From assembly GCF_900116625.1 (NCBI RefSeq), contig NZ_FPBE01000002.1, positions 186,001 to 250,000 of the forward strand: a stretch of DNA of 64,000 nt. The letters are read 5' to 3'. Within the stretch, counting starts at the first letter, position 1. Every line of letters begins with the position of its first letter. This stretch comes from Idiomarina abyssalis (lineage in GTDB: Bacteria > Pseudomonadota > Gammaproteobacteria > Enterobacterales > Alteromonadaceae). Made by a program: the position numbers and the translations under genes. Shown here piece after piece: positions 53,911-62,205 of this stretch. Under the pieces are notes generated by a model. That model was given only the letters and a program-made list of their open reading frames with translations, was not told the origin of the DNA and did not search any database.

Positions 53911-54861
53911 TTAAAAGTTCAGCCCGACGAAAGCACCACGGTTACGTTTAGCCACAGCCTGCATAAAGGCAGCGAAGGTTTCTGCGTTACCACTTGCGCG
54001 GCTAAAGCCGATACCATGAATGCGCATTACAGGCTTGCCGTCCGCGCCCTTATTTTGACTCGTGATCTGCCGAACTATCGCATCCAGATTATTTACCCGA
54101 TAATCATCACCAAAAACATAAATGCTGGTTGTGCCCTTGGTTTTTTTATAAAGGTTAATGGCTTTCAGAATACCCAGCTCAGGCGCACTTTTACCGCCGG
54201 TGAAGTTTGGCATTTGCTGCATAGCCGTTTGCCTGAAGCTTTTGGTATCTGGCAACCAGTCACCAGCTTTACTACTGAACATAAAGTCGCCATCAGCGGC
54301 CATAATTTGGAACCCTTTCATTTTAGGGTGGCTTTCAATAATGTCATTGACCACACTAATGACGCGGTTCCAGCCGTTGCCTCCGGACATCGATCCTGAG
54401 TTATCAATCACAAACACCACGTACTCCGCATCGGTAGGAATACCACCGACGTCATCGTCCGGCGTATCCGTGCTGTTAGGAGTGTTTAGCATTGCAGTGG
54501 CTTGCCGTATTTCGGCTCGTAACGAGGACGCTTTATTCTGCAGTTGCTGTAAGGTTTTCTGCGCCCGCGGAATAGAGCTTTCTAAATTTCTTTCCTGCTC
54601 GGTCACTGAAGCCGTTTTCTGTTCGGCGGCAGACAGTTCGTCTTGTTTGTCCGACAAAGCACCTTTTAATTCTTCAACCGACTGCTGGGCCTGAAGCACT
54701 TCAGAAACTAAGGTACTGAGGTTAGCCGGTCCGCGTTCTGTGTCTTCTGTACCATTTTTCGCCAGCAGTACCAGCATAATAACTGCACCAAAAGCGCAAG
54801 AAATAATATCCAGGAATGAGAGGTTAAAAACCTCAATTGGCGCACGCTGAATTTTTCTCAT
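53911..54861 (-). CDS. vWA protein with ExbD-like membrane helix (second of pair)
   Basis: A 316-residue protein. Residues 12-34 form one helix read as FNLSFLDIISCAFGAVIML; its N-terminal half matches the ExbD/TolR pattern NVTPFIDVMLVLL, including the Asp (D18) that carries protons in ExbD and MotB. A coiled coil follows (about 55-125), then a periplasmic von Willebrand A domain with MIDAS DNSGSMSGG near 152-160 and YVFGDDYRVNN later. ATG 54861 is chosen: it overlaps the upstream stop as TAATG and has GGAG 8 bases before it; a GTG at 54870 is the alternative. It is last in the eight-gene envelope operon and a paralogue of the gene before it. Function unknown; likely a stator subunit with the proton-channel protein. 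Confidence 0.85.
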   Translation of the reverse strand: MRKIQRAPIEVFNLSFLDIISCAFGAVIMLVLLAKNGTEDTERGPANLSTLVSEVLQAQQSVEELKGALSDKQDELSAAEQKTASVTEQERNLESSIPRAQKTLQQLQNKASSLRAEIRQATAMLNTPNSTDTPDDDVGGIPTDAEYVVFVIDNSGSMSGGNGWNRVISVVNDIIESHPKMKGFQIMAADGDFMFSSKAGDWLPDTKSFRQTAMQQMPNFTGGKSAPELGILKAINLYKKTKGTTSIYVFGDDYRVNNLDAIVRQITSQNKGADGKPVMRIHGIGFSRASGNAETFAAFMQAVAKRNRGAFVGLNF

Positions 54862-55919
54862 TATGGCCACTCCGGAGCTGGTGATAAGAAGGTGCCACCA
54901 CTTACCCGCGACCAGTTCCAGTAAAGCGGTGAAGCGTAAGGGTCGCCTTCTATTGGCAAAAGGATAATATTGTAGCGAATACCTTTAGGCGCACGTTTTA
55001 TGGTCTCAACCATCAATGCCTGACGGCAGTCTGAGGAAATAGATTTTTTCGTCGAAATAAAATTACGACAGGAAAGCGGCAGGCCGTCTCCCAATGTTGG
55101 CAGCCCATCCGTTACAATGTATACGTCAGTAATATCCGGGTTCGTCTCAAATAACGTGCTAATACCCAGCTGAAGGTTGGTTCCGCCCTCTGGCACAACC
55201 GCGCCTAAGTCCTTCACAATAGAGTTCATAGAGCCGCTGACTGAGGCAGTGCTAACGTTCCGTTGCCCTAAACGGTCCGCCGTATTGGAAAACGTCACCA
55301 CACTCACTTTTGAGGTTTGCGGTAGACGTGCCAGCAACCACTGAGCAACCCGGCGGGTTCTTATCCACTTAGCGGTAGACACTTTGTCGCCATCGCTTAA
55401 AGCCAGCTTGCTCAGCACGTCGATTAAGTTGTCGCCCATCATGGAGGCGCTCTTATCCACCAGAATGCCTATTTGTTCGCCTTCCACCTTCATGCCGGTG
55501 ATAAAGTTCTGCTCACCCGTACCCGAAAGCTCAACGTTGGCTGACTTCTCAACTTCTTTGGACAAAGCCGCTAACTGGTTTTCCAGGTCGGCAACAACAG
55601 CCAACTGAGTCGACAAGTCCTGCAAAGCTTTGGTTTGATCTTGTGTGGTGTCGTTTTTCGCTTCTTTAGAGTCTTCCTGCTTAGCCGACTCCAGCGCAAT
55701 TTTGTCATTGATTTCGTCAATGGATTTTTTCAGGCGCTGCTGCTCGTCCATTGACGCCGCCAATTCCTGTTCGAGCTTTTCCTTTTCTTCCGAGGGCTCG
55801 GGCGTAAAGGCTTTAAAGTCTACCAGAATGAAAATAAGGATAACGGCGCCCAGCCCGCATGCCATGACATCCAGAAAAGATAGATTAAAGCCGTCGCCAG
55901 CCTGGCGTGTTCGTCGCAT
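54861..55919 (-). CDS. vWA protein with ExbD-like membrane helix (first of pair)
   Basis: A 352-residue protein built like its neighbour: helix about 10-33 with FNLSFLDVMACGLGAVILI and Asp at 17, a charged coiled coil (about 40-130) and a vWA domain (about 150-350). MIDAS residues are complete: DKSAS near 162-166, Thr in PEGGTNLQLGI and Asp in YIVTDGLPTLG, so it should bind a metal and a ligand carboxylate. LSFLDVMA aligns with TPFIDVML of ExbD. It begins 13 bases after the proton-channel gene and is coupled to the second vWA gene (TAATG). The pair could form a heterodimer inside an ExbB-type pentamer, as the ExbD dimer does. No other function is known to me. Confidence 0.85.
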   Translation of the reverse strand: MRRTRQAGDGFNLSFLDVMACGLGAVILIFILVDFKAFTPEPSEEKEKLEQELAASMDEQQRLKKSIDEINDKIALESAKQEDSKEAKNDTTQDQTKALQDLSTQLAVVADLENQLAALSKEVEKSANVELSGTGEQNFITGMKVEGEQIGILVDKSASMMGDNLIDVLSKLALSDGDKVSTAKWIRTRRVAQWLLARLPQTSKVSVVTFSNTADRLGQRNVSTASVSGSMNSIVKDLGAVVPEGGTNLQLGISTLFETNPDITDVYIVTDGLPTLGDGLPLSCRNFISTKKSISSDCRQALMVETIKRAPKGIRYNIILLPIEGDPYASPLYWNWSRVSGGTFLSPAPEWP

Positions 55920-55932
55920 CTGAGTCGCTCAA

Positions 55933-56703
55933 TTAACTGTGTAAATGAGACAGCAAATGCTTCTCGCAGGACTCTTGCGTGCGGATCACCATCTTGTCCT
56001 GACGGCTGTTCAGCAAGTGCATAAACAACATCAGAATCAAAGAAATAAACAGCGCCACCAAAGTCGAGTTAAAAGCTACCCCCAGTGATGCAGTCATACC
56101 GGCAATGTCACCATCCAGTGCTTTGTCGGCCTGCGCCAGCGCCGAGCCAATACCGCGCACCGTACCCACGAAGCCAATAGACGGAATAGCCCAGATAATG
56201 TAGCGGATCATGTTGTTGCCGCTTTCTAACTGAATGGCAATATTGTCTACCGACGACTCAATAGTGTCAGCGGCGTGCTGAACGTTTTTGGTGTTTTTAA
56301 AACGACGAATACAGTTAATCCAGGTGCTGTATGCGGGAGTCTCTTTATAAGCCGAGCTTTCTAAGTCATTTAATGCTGCATCAACGTCCAGCGCTTCAGA
56401 CTTGTCGTAGCTTTCCAGTAAGTCGCGCGAATATATTTCTTCTTCGTCAATTAACCGCCACAGCTTATACAGCATAAGGAACAGACAAAACAACATGAGC
56501 GAAATACACACCTGCTGTTCAACATCTTTGAAGATGACCGAGAATGCAGTTAGAGCTTCGGTTCCTTGCTCTGCCATTGCCACTTCGGCCGCCGGGCGAA
56601 TAAGTCCTGCATACAGCAAATGTACAAGGGTAAAAATAGCCAGTAGCACACCACCACTGACAAAAAAGTTAGGGCTCATTGAAAGCGTATTATTTTTAGA
56701 CAT
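55933..56703 (-). CDS. MotA/TolQ/ExbB-type proton channel protein
   Basis: A 256-residue inner-membrane protein with three helices (about 12-36, 66-83 and two close ones at 165-230). The family core is clear: IIWAIPSIGFVGTVRGIGSALAQ cut at the Gly-Thr, then GMTASLGVAFNSTLVALFIS and LILMLFMHLLNSRQDK. Such proteins form pentamers around an ExbD, TolR or MotB dimer and turn proton flow into rotation or force. No ExbD or MotB gene follows; two vWA proteins with ExbD-like helices do, 13 bases downstream. A large cytoplasmic loop (about 84-160) precedes the core, as in TolQ. Confidence 0.92.
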   Translation of the reverse strand: MSKNNTLSMSPNFFVSGGVLLAIFTLVHLLYAGLIRPAAEVAMAEQGTEALTAFSVIFKDVEQQVCISLMLFCLFLMLYKLWRLIDEEEIYSRDLLESYDKSEALDVDAALNDLESSAYKETPAYSTWINCIRRFKNTKNVQHAADTIESSVDNIAIQLESGNNMIRYIIWAIPSIGFVGTVRGIGSALAQADKALDGDIAGMTASLGVAFNSTLVALFISLILMLFMHLLNSRQDKMVIRTQESCEKHLLSHLHS

Positions 56704-56718
56704 TATGCATTCCGGGCG

Positions 56719-56826
56719 TTAAATGTTGGTGGGGAAATCTTGTGGTGCATCCAAAGACACAAAATAAGCCATCGCGCTGCCGGCCAGAGCCAGCAGTATG
56801 ACGCCCAAAATCACGCGTTTTTTCAT
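56719..56826 (-). CDS. 35-residue membrane or secreted peptide
   Basis: Short gene that gene finders would miss: 35 codons with a strong ribosome site (GAGGAGA, 7 bases before ATG). The peptide reads MKKRVILGVILLALAGSAMA followed by YFVSLDAPQDFPTNI. The first 20 residues look like a signal peptide or single helix with a possible AMA cleavage site, leaving a 15-residue tail ending in Pro, Thr, Asn, Ile. It sits in the operon between the SUMF1-fold gene (14 bases upstream) and the proton-channel gene (15 bases downstream). A small subunit that joins the channel is a fair guess; spurious translation is unlikely given the site and spacing. Confidence 0.75.
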   Translation of the reverse strand: MKKRVILGVILLALAGSAMAYFVSLDAPQDFPTNI

Positions 56827-56840
56827 GATGTTTCTCCTCA

Positions 56841-58823
56841 TCACTCATGATACCGGGCTATTCTAAAGCCGATATCCTCTGCCGAAGCACTTTCGCCGTC
56901 GCGAACGCTGGCACGAATATTTTTCAACCGTCCGACTTTGTATGACGCGCCTTTTACCACATGGCCATTACCACGCAACGCGCCCAGGTAGTCGGTATAA
57001 ACCCGGTCAAGGTCGGGCGGGTTCAAAGTATAACTGTCGTGCACCCACTCTTTGACGTTACCGTCTAAATCAAAAAAGCCGCCACGTTCTGCTTTAAAGC
57101 TGCCGACAGGGGCTTTACCGGCAAAACCGTCATTGTAACCACGTAAAATGAAAGTTTGCTGACCTTTTGCAGACTCATCGGCAAAGTTGCCCTGCTTGTC
57201 ACGCAGGTGTTCCTGGCTGCCCCACACATAAATAGTAGAGTCAGCTCTGCGATTAATTTTGGCAATGTATTCCCATTCGGCTTCGGTCGGCAAGCGGTAA
57301 CCTCGCGAGCTCGCATCGGTTCCCACCACTTTACCATTACTGACTTTATAAAAAGGCTGCAGGCCTTCCTGTTCACTCAGCCAGTTGGTAAATAACGCAG
57401 CCTCGTCCCAGGACACATTCGTAACCGGCATTTTAGTTTTACCACCAGAGCCTTTAAACGCGGCGAACTGCGCCTCGGTAATTTCATGGCGCGATATCCA
57501 TACGTCCCGCGAAAAGTCTACTTTCACCTGATGCTCATTACGCCCACGGCTAGGTTCATTAACCGGTGACCCCATAGTGAATTTTTTCGGTGACAGGCGG
57601 CTCATTTCAATACCCAGAGTACTGACAAACAAAGGCTTGCCTTCTTTTCTTCTGGCATCAAACTCGCGCAGCATTTCTGCTTTTACGTTCAAAGTTCGCT
57701 CGCTGCTTGGCTGAAATTCCTGTTTCACGGTACGGTACCCGTTCTTTCGGAATTCAACTTGTGAAGGCAACGTCTGTAGCCTGGCACGAAAAGGCGTTAC
57801 GCCCTGCTTCTGCCCATTAATGTATACTTCACTTGGCTCGTTTGCAGCAAAGGCCACATCGCCCATTTCTGGCGTCAACCTGAAGCTCAGCTGCTGATTT
57901 TCCGCTGGCCCTAATTTAACGGTCTGGCTTTGCTTAATATAGCCAGCCTTTTCGTAACGAATAACGTGCTCTTTATTGGCATCAACACTAATTGGATTTT
58001 TTGCCGGCGCTCCGTTGACCAGCAACGCACCGCCTTTCGGACTCACTGAGACATTGACCGTTGCCTGAACGGGCTGAAGACGGTAGTTACGCTTCGGTTC
58101 TTTGTTGCGCGCGTTTAAAGACACGGTGTCCGTGACCGGCTCATACCCCGGATAATTCACCACTACAGAGTAGTCGCCACCCACTTTAGCAACGGTTACC
58201 GGCGTTGACCCAACCTCTTTGCCGTCAAGGGTAACCGCAGCACCAGCCGGGCTGGAATTAATAGAGATAGTGCCACTAATAGGAGTTAACCGAATTTGTT
58301 CTTCAACTTTACCGTCTATTAGCGCTTCAATAGCAACTGAGGTCGGCTCGTAAGCCGGATGCGAGGCCGACACCGTATAAGTTCCCGGAGCAAACTCACC
58401 CTCAAAGGTAGAAGCCGTTTCGCGCTGCTCACCGTTAACTGACCAGACAATATTGTCTGCGCCCGGCTCTGTTGTTATCGTCACTTTTGCGGGCTTAGGC
58501 TCCAGCTCAACTTCAATAGTTGAAGGGCTGTTGTCGTTTACCTGCACTTCTTTGGTTTGGTATTTGTCGGCCGACACGGCTACAAGGCCACCAGAGCCTA
58601 CCGCGTAATATTTGTTGTCGATGAAAAAGCCAACACCAGAATGAACAGCAAAGCGCTGAGTTTGCACGGCTTCTGCCGGTTTTACCGTAAAACTGTAACC
58701 TTTGGTTAAAAACAGCCAGCCAAAATAAATAACCAGCAGTGCAAGAGTACCGACCGAGAAGCCAATAGCCATTAACCGTCGTTTACGTCGTCCTTTTTCA
58801 ATGGCTTCGTCAAGTGAGTTCAC
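56841..58823 (-). CDS. PEGA-repeat protein with SUMF1/C-type-lectin-like domain
   Basis: A 660-residue periplasmic protein anchored by one helix (about 17-40). Four PEGA-like repeats follow (about 112-165, 184-237, 253-303, 320-370; clearest is TISINSSPAGAAVTLDGKEV), then a SUMF1/formylglycine-generating-enzyme fold (about 398-658) with KFTMGSP, EITEAQFAAF, PVTNVSWDEAALFTNWL, YRLPTEAEWEYIA, DLDGNVKEWV and IGFRIAR. There is no cysteine in the whole protein, so the Cys pair needed for formylglycine formation is missing and a binding role is likely. The start is GTG 58823 with AGGAG upstream. Gaps of 41 and 14 bases separate it from neighbours in the operon. Confidence 0.88.
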   Translation of the reverse strand: MNSLDEAIEKGRRKRRLMAIGFSVGTLALLVIYFGWLFLTKGYSFTVKPAEAVQTQRFAVHSGVGFFIDNKYYAVGSGGLVAVSADKYQTKEVQVNDNSPSTIEVELEPKPAKVTITTEPGADNIVWSVNGEQRETASTFEGEFAPGTYTVSASHPAYEPTSVAIEALIDGKVEEQIRLTPISGTISINSSPAGAAVTLDGKEVGSTPVTVAKVGGDYSVVVNYPGYEPVTDTVSLNARNKEPKRNYRLQPVQATVNVSVSPKGGALLVNGAPAKNPISVDANKEHVIRYEKAGYIKQSQTVKLGPAENQQLSFRLTPEMGDVAFAANEPSEVYINGQKQGVTPFRARLQTLPSQVEFRKNGYRTVKQEFQPSSERTLNVKAEMLREFDARRKEGKPLFVSTLGIEMSRLSPKKFTMGSPVNEPSRGRNEHQVKVDFSRDVWISRHEITEAQFAAFKGSGGKTKMPVTNVSWDEAALFTNWLSEQEGLQPFYKVSNGKVVGTDASSRGYRLPTEAEWEYIAKINRRADSTIYVWGSQEHLRDKQGNFADESAKGQQTFILRGYNDGFAGKAPVGSFKAERGGFFDLDGNVKEWVHDSYTLNPPDLDRVYTDYLGALRGNGHVVKGASYKVGRLKNIRASVRDGESASAEDIGFRIARYHE

Positions 58824-58864
58824 GAAGTCTCTCCTGTTCTTTTATTATTTTTCGCTAAATGATG

Positions 58865-60292
58865 CTAAACGCGTTCGTTACATTGAACGTTAATAACAAT
58901 AGGTGTGCCTGATTTCTCCACCACAACATCGACAATGGTTGAGCGGTATCCTTCGCGACTGCCTTCAAATTGATACTTTCCCGGTTTTAACTGAATGGTT
59001 TTTTCTCTGACTTCACCCACAACCCCAACACCTAATACTTTTATATAGGTTCGGTTGTCGGAGCGAACCGTTACGTCTATGGGTTGATTTTCCTGCTCAA
59101 TTAGCTGCTCAACCTGGCTTATTTTTTCACCCAATTTGGCGCTCAATTGCGTAAGCCCGCTGTAGCGCGAAACCGCATTCACAGCATTTTGACGAATGTT
59201 GTTATCGGCAAGACGATCCGGTCTATCAATATAAACATCCAGCGCGCTACTGGCTGCTAATATCTCACTTGCGCTTTGTTTAGCCTGCTGCACAACCTGG
59301 CTGTCCGGGTAATCAGCCATCCCCTTTTCCGCCAGTATCAGCACGGTTTGCCATTCGTCAGCCCCTGCAAATACCTGAATTCGCTTTTCCAGCGACTCCA
59401 TACCCTGGCTTTTTAACTCAGCGTCAATTTGCGCCTGTAGGGTTGCCAGTTCCGGTCGATTGTTGTCTATCGCCGAAGCTTTGGCTAATGCTTCCTGGGC
59501 CCGATCAAAGTCCTTGCGATCAATCGCGTTCACCGCCGTTGCCAAAGCACGAGCAAAACGTTGTTGTTTAATTTGCTGTTCCACTTTCGCTAAGGCTGCC
59601 TTTGCATCCTGCTGTTGCGGATCAAGCTCTATAATTTGTTGATAAGCAGCACGCTGCTTCTCTATGTTACCTTCTACACCGCCCACTCTGGCCTGTTCAT
59701 ACAAATCAGCGACTTCATGGTAGGTGTCTATGCGCTTCTGCAACGCCAGCGCGTCGCTAGAGTCGCCTTTTACCTTTAAAGCCTGAGCATTCAACTGAGC
59801 GGCTTCATTAATGTCGTCTGCAGCAAAGGCTTGTGCTGCGTTTTCATAAGCCTGCTTATAAGCCTCTTCAAACGCGCTTTGGTAGTTTGTAATATCCGTA
59901 TTGAGTTGCTCAATAGTGGTTTGCGCCTGGCTATAATTACTGGCGCCATAGTCATTAAAAGCCTGATCTATGTCGGCCTGAAAACCCTCAACTTTGACAG
60001 GCTTCCACTTCGACAAATACGGGCTAGAAACAAGCTCGGAAACACGCTGGTTAGTCTCGTTCAAAGCCGTTTGCAGCGCTTTTCTGTCTACTGCATGGTT
60101 AGCTAAACTAGCCTGCGACTCACCTTTCTCCTCGGCTACCGGCGTGTCGCCGCCAGAAACCGGGAAATAGGCGAGTAAGGTAACGACAACGCCAATCAGC
60201 AAACAGGCAAAAACGGAGGTAATTACGCCAGTTACAATAACTCTCTTCTTTTTAGCCCGGCTTTGCGCTATTTGCTCATCGACAGACGACAT
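58865..60292 (-). CDS. membrane-anchored TPR-like protein with C-terminal PEGA-like domain
   Basis: A 475-residue protein: one helix (about 18-43) after a basic start (QSRAKKKRVIVTGVI), then a long helical region with TPR-like repeats (about 105-390, rich in Ala and Gln; for example AAYQQIIELDPQQQDAKAALA), and a beta-rich end (about 395-470) with IQLKPGKYQFEGSREGYRST that resembles PEGA. It is predicted to stand in the periplasm from the inner membrane. It shares N-terminal layout with the next gene (SLDEAIEKGRRKRRLM versus SVDEQIAQSRAKKKRV), which suggests a shared assembly signal or ancestry. Function unknown. Confidence 0.8.
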   Translation of the reverse strand: MSSVDEQIAQSRAKKKRVIVTGVITSVFACLLIGVVVTLLAYFPVSGGDTPVAEEKGESQASLANHAVDRKALQTALNETNQRVSELVSSPYLSKWKPVKVEGFQADIDQAFNDYGASNYSQAQTTIEQLNTDITNYQSAFEEAYKQAYENAAQAFAADDINEAAQLNAQALKVKGDSSDALALQKRIDTYHEVADLYEQARVGGVEGNIEKQRAAYQQIIELDPQQQDAKAALAKVEQQIKQQRFARALATAVNAIDRKDFDRAQEALAKASAIDNNRPELATLQAQIDAELKSQGMESLEKRIQVFAGADEWQTVLILAEKGMADYPDSQVVQQAKQSASEILAASSALDVYIDRPDRLADNNIRQNAVNAVSRYSGLTQLSAKLGEKISQVEQLIEQENQPIDVTVRSDNRTYIKVLGVGVVGEVREKTIQLKPGKYQFEGSREGYRSTIVDVVVEKSGTPIVINVQCNERV

Positions 60293-60313
60293 TGTTACCC
60301 TTCCCTGAGTGAA

Positions 60314-61597
60314 TTAAAGCTGAGTTAATGGTGTTGATTCAAGGTCATAAATTTCTTTCAGCTTTTCGCGTAATTGCGCGTACTGCTCACCGGCGGTACC
60401 GGTTAACTCAATGTTTTGCTCATTCAGCTCAACAACTTGTGGGGTTACTTTAATGTCCAGGTTTTGACCCATTTCATCAAGCAACGCACGCTGTGTGCCT
60501 AACTCTCGGTTAGTCTTTATTGCTTCGCTTAAGCTGTATACCGCACCTAAACCTGCTGCCGCACTTGCTACCTGGCCAGCTGTAGAGCCGGAGTTTTTGC
60601 CCAGCAAAATTGCCGCTGTTGCTAAAATACCGGCGCCAACCTGAGCACGCGTTCGCTCTTCTTTTTTCCGGCGTATATCAATAGCAACCGGAAGCGTTTC
60701 CTGCTGATACGTGCGATATGCATCGTGTGTGCTTGCGTAGAACGTGTCGTAACTGTCCTGTAGCGAGTCAATAAACTGCTCGTCTTTCGCCTTAATAACG
60801 TTAACCCGCTGGTACATAGGGTCAGACTCAGCCGGAGCGCCGGTCAAAGTTATAGTCGAACGGTTCGAGAAAAAGTTACTGGACTCACCCAAATAGCCTC
60901 CAAAGGCCTCAGGGCTGTACATAGTGGCGTAGCGCATATCTGAAACCGCCTGAATGGTTTTCTTTTCCTCATCGGACTTTTTCATTAGCAAGTCATAAAC
61001 ATAACCCGCAATGCTTTTAAAAATAGGTCCGTACGGGTTCTCACCCTTTCTTAATGCATCGCGGTAGAAACCCTCACCCACGCGAAACTCAAACTCTTCC
61101 TCGCCCCAAATTTGGTTACTGGCATCCATAACGCGAACGCCAATTTCAACCGTTTCAGTGTCTGAATAATTGATTTTTCCCAGCACATAAACATCCGCGC
61201 TTACGTTGGCATCGGGCGTAACATTAACAGCGCCAAAAGCTTTAGTGTCAGAAAGCGCTTCGCGAGTATTAACGGCAAAACGATTGGCTTCTAAACGACG
61301 TACCTGTGGCCAAATGTCTTCCTCAACCAACTCTTCATCGTCGATATTTCCGTACTCATCTTTTGGCAAACCCGGGTCAAAAACCGGAATAGCGACATTA
61401 AGATAAACATTGGAATTATAGCTGTAGCTGCGCTCTTCTTTTCCTAGCGCCTTAGAACTGCCCGGGCCACTCATACTTGGGCCTACACTGGTGACATTGG
61501 TTTGGGTTGACTGGCATCCGGCTAATGTAAATAGTGCGGAGAGTGTCATAACGACTGAAAATCGTTTTATTTTTTTTAATTGAGCTAGTGTATTCAT
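60314..61597 (-). CDS. lipoprotein of the envelope operon
   Basis: A 427-residue lipoprotein: signal peptide with lipobox LFTLAGCQS (Cys 28). ATG 61597 has GGAAGA 7 bases upstream; an ATG five codons earlier is less likely. Residues about 48-190 look like a CsgG-type ABL fold (LNVAIPVFDPGLP, ADVYVLGKINYSD, IGVRVMDASNQIWGEEEFE), a tentative call. The middle has many Tyr and Ser. Near 322-362 is a Gly/Ala-rich stretch (VGAGILATAAILLGKN) that may enter a membrane. Its own family is not one I recognise. It lies 18 bases after the secreted Cys protein and 21 bases before the TPR-like gene. Confidence 0.8.
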   Translation of the reverse strand: MNTLAQLKKIKRFSVVMTLSALFTLAGCQSTQTNVTSVGPSMSGPGSSKALGKEERSYSYNSNVYLNVAIPVFDPGLPKDEYGNIDDEELVEEDIWPQVRRLEANRFAVNTREALSDTKAFGAVNVTPDANVSADVYVLGKINYSDTETVEIGVRVMDASNQIWGEEEFEFRVGEGFYRDALRKGENPYGPIFKSIAGYVYDLLMKKSDEEKKTIQAVSDMRYATMYSPEAFGGYLGESSNFFSNRSTITLTGAPAESDPMYQRVNVIKAKDEQFIDSLQDSYDTFYASTHDAYRTYQQETLPVAIDIRRKKEERTRAQVGAGILATAAILLGKNSGSTAGQVASAAAGLGAVYSLSEAIKTNRELGTQRALLDEMGQNLDIKVTPQVVELNEQNIELTGTAGEQYAQLREKLKEIYDLESTPLTQL

Positions 61598-61615
61598 TGT
61601 TCTGTCTTCCATTAA

Positions 61616-62149
61616 TTATTGACATCCATATTCGGCCATCAGGCCTTTGAAATGCTCTTTTTCGGCTTCTGTTGTGGCAGAAGCCATACCTTCTTTCACC
61701 GCGTCGCATACCGCCGAACTGCCACTACCGCTGTTGCCACGCTTATGATCTTTTGTATCCACTGAGGAGCTTTCCGATACAGCTGAGCTCGACTGCTGTT
61801 GTGTTTCACTGCCCGTTGCACCACCTGCGCTCGAGCCGGTTGAACCCGATGTGCCTCCCCCTCCGGAACTGCCAGCCGCAGCTTCTGCAAGGTTGTCGGC
61901 GGCAGATGCAGTTGCCGCTTCCATACACTCGGCAGACTCATCCAAAGACGCAAAGAGCGCAGCTTCTTCAAGAGCAATGCGCTCTTGCAGTGTGAGAGTG
62001 CTGGGGTCTACGTCATCAAACTCAATATACGAACAGTCGGAATAGCCAATCTCTTGTGCCTCAGACATTCCGCTTGTTAAACCAAAAGCAACGAACAAAG
62101 AGACTGAAGCGTATTTAAAACTAATAATCGATGAGCTGATTTTATCCAC
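61616..62149 (-). CDS. secreted Ser/Gly-rich four-cysteine protein
   Basis: A 177-residue protein, unknown family. The start GTG 62149 is chosen as AGG lies 6 bases before it and a signal peptide follows (about 1-32, KYASVSLFVAFGLTSGMSEAQ region); TTG 62188 is an alternative. After cleavage come two short helical parts with one Cys each (DCSYIEF, AECMEA), a long Ser/Gly/Thr linker (about 95-150), and a C-terminal helical part with two Cys (AVCDAVKEG and the final GCQ). Two disulfides joining the ends are plausible. It is first in the envelope operon, 18 bases before the lipoprotein start. It could be a substrate or a structural subunit of the machine. Confidence 0.65.
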   Translation of the reverse strand: MDKISSSIISFKYASVSLFVAFGLTSGMSEAQEIGYSDCSYIEFDDVDPSTLTLQERIALEEAALFASLDESAECMEAATASAADNLAEAAAGSSGGGGTSGSTGSSAGGATGSETQQQSSSAVSESSSVDTKDHKRGNSGSGSSAVCDAVKEGMASATTEAEKEHFKGLMAEYGCQ

Positions 62150-62205
62150 GGTGGGCCTATAACCTTGCCTTACGGGTAACGCTAACAAAACATTAAGCTA
62201 AGATT

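Noticed and set aside
54158-54694. 178-codon plus-strand frame opposite the second vWA gene
   Set aside because: Antisense of a gene with clear vWA motifs; no ribosome site and low-complexity product.
53911-62149. The channel and vWA operon as a Zorya-type defence system
   Set aside because: Zorya has a MotB-like ZorB with an OmpA-type domain and cytoplasmic helicase or nuclease genes; none of these is present here.
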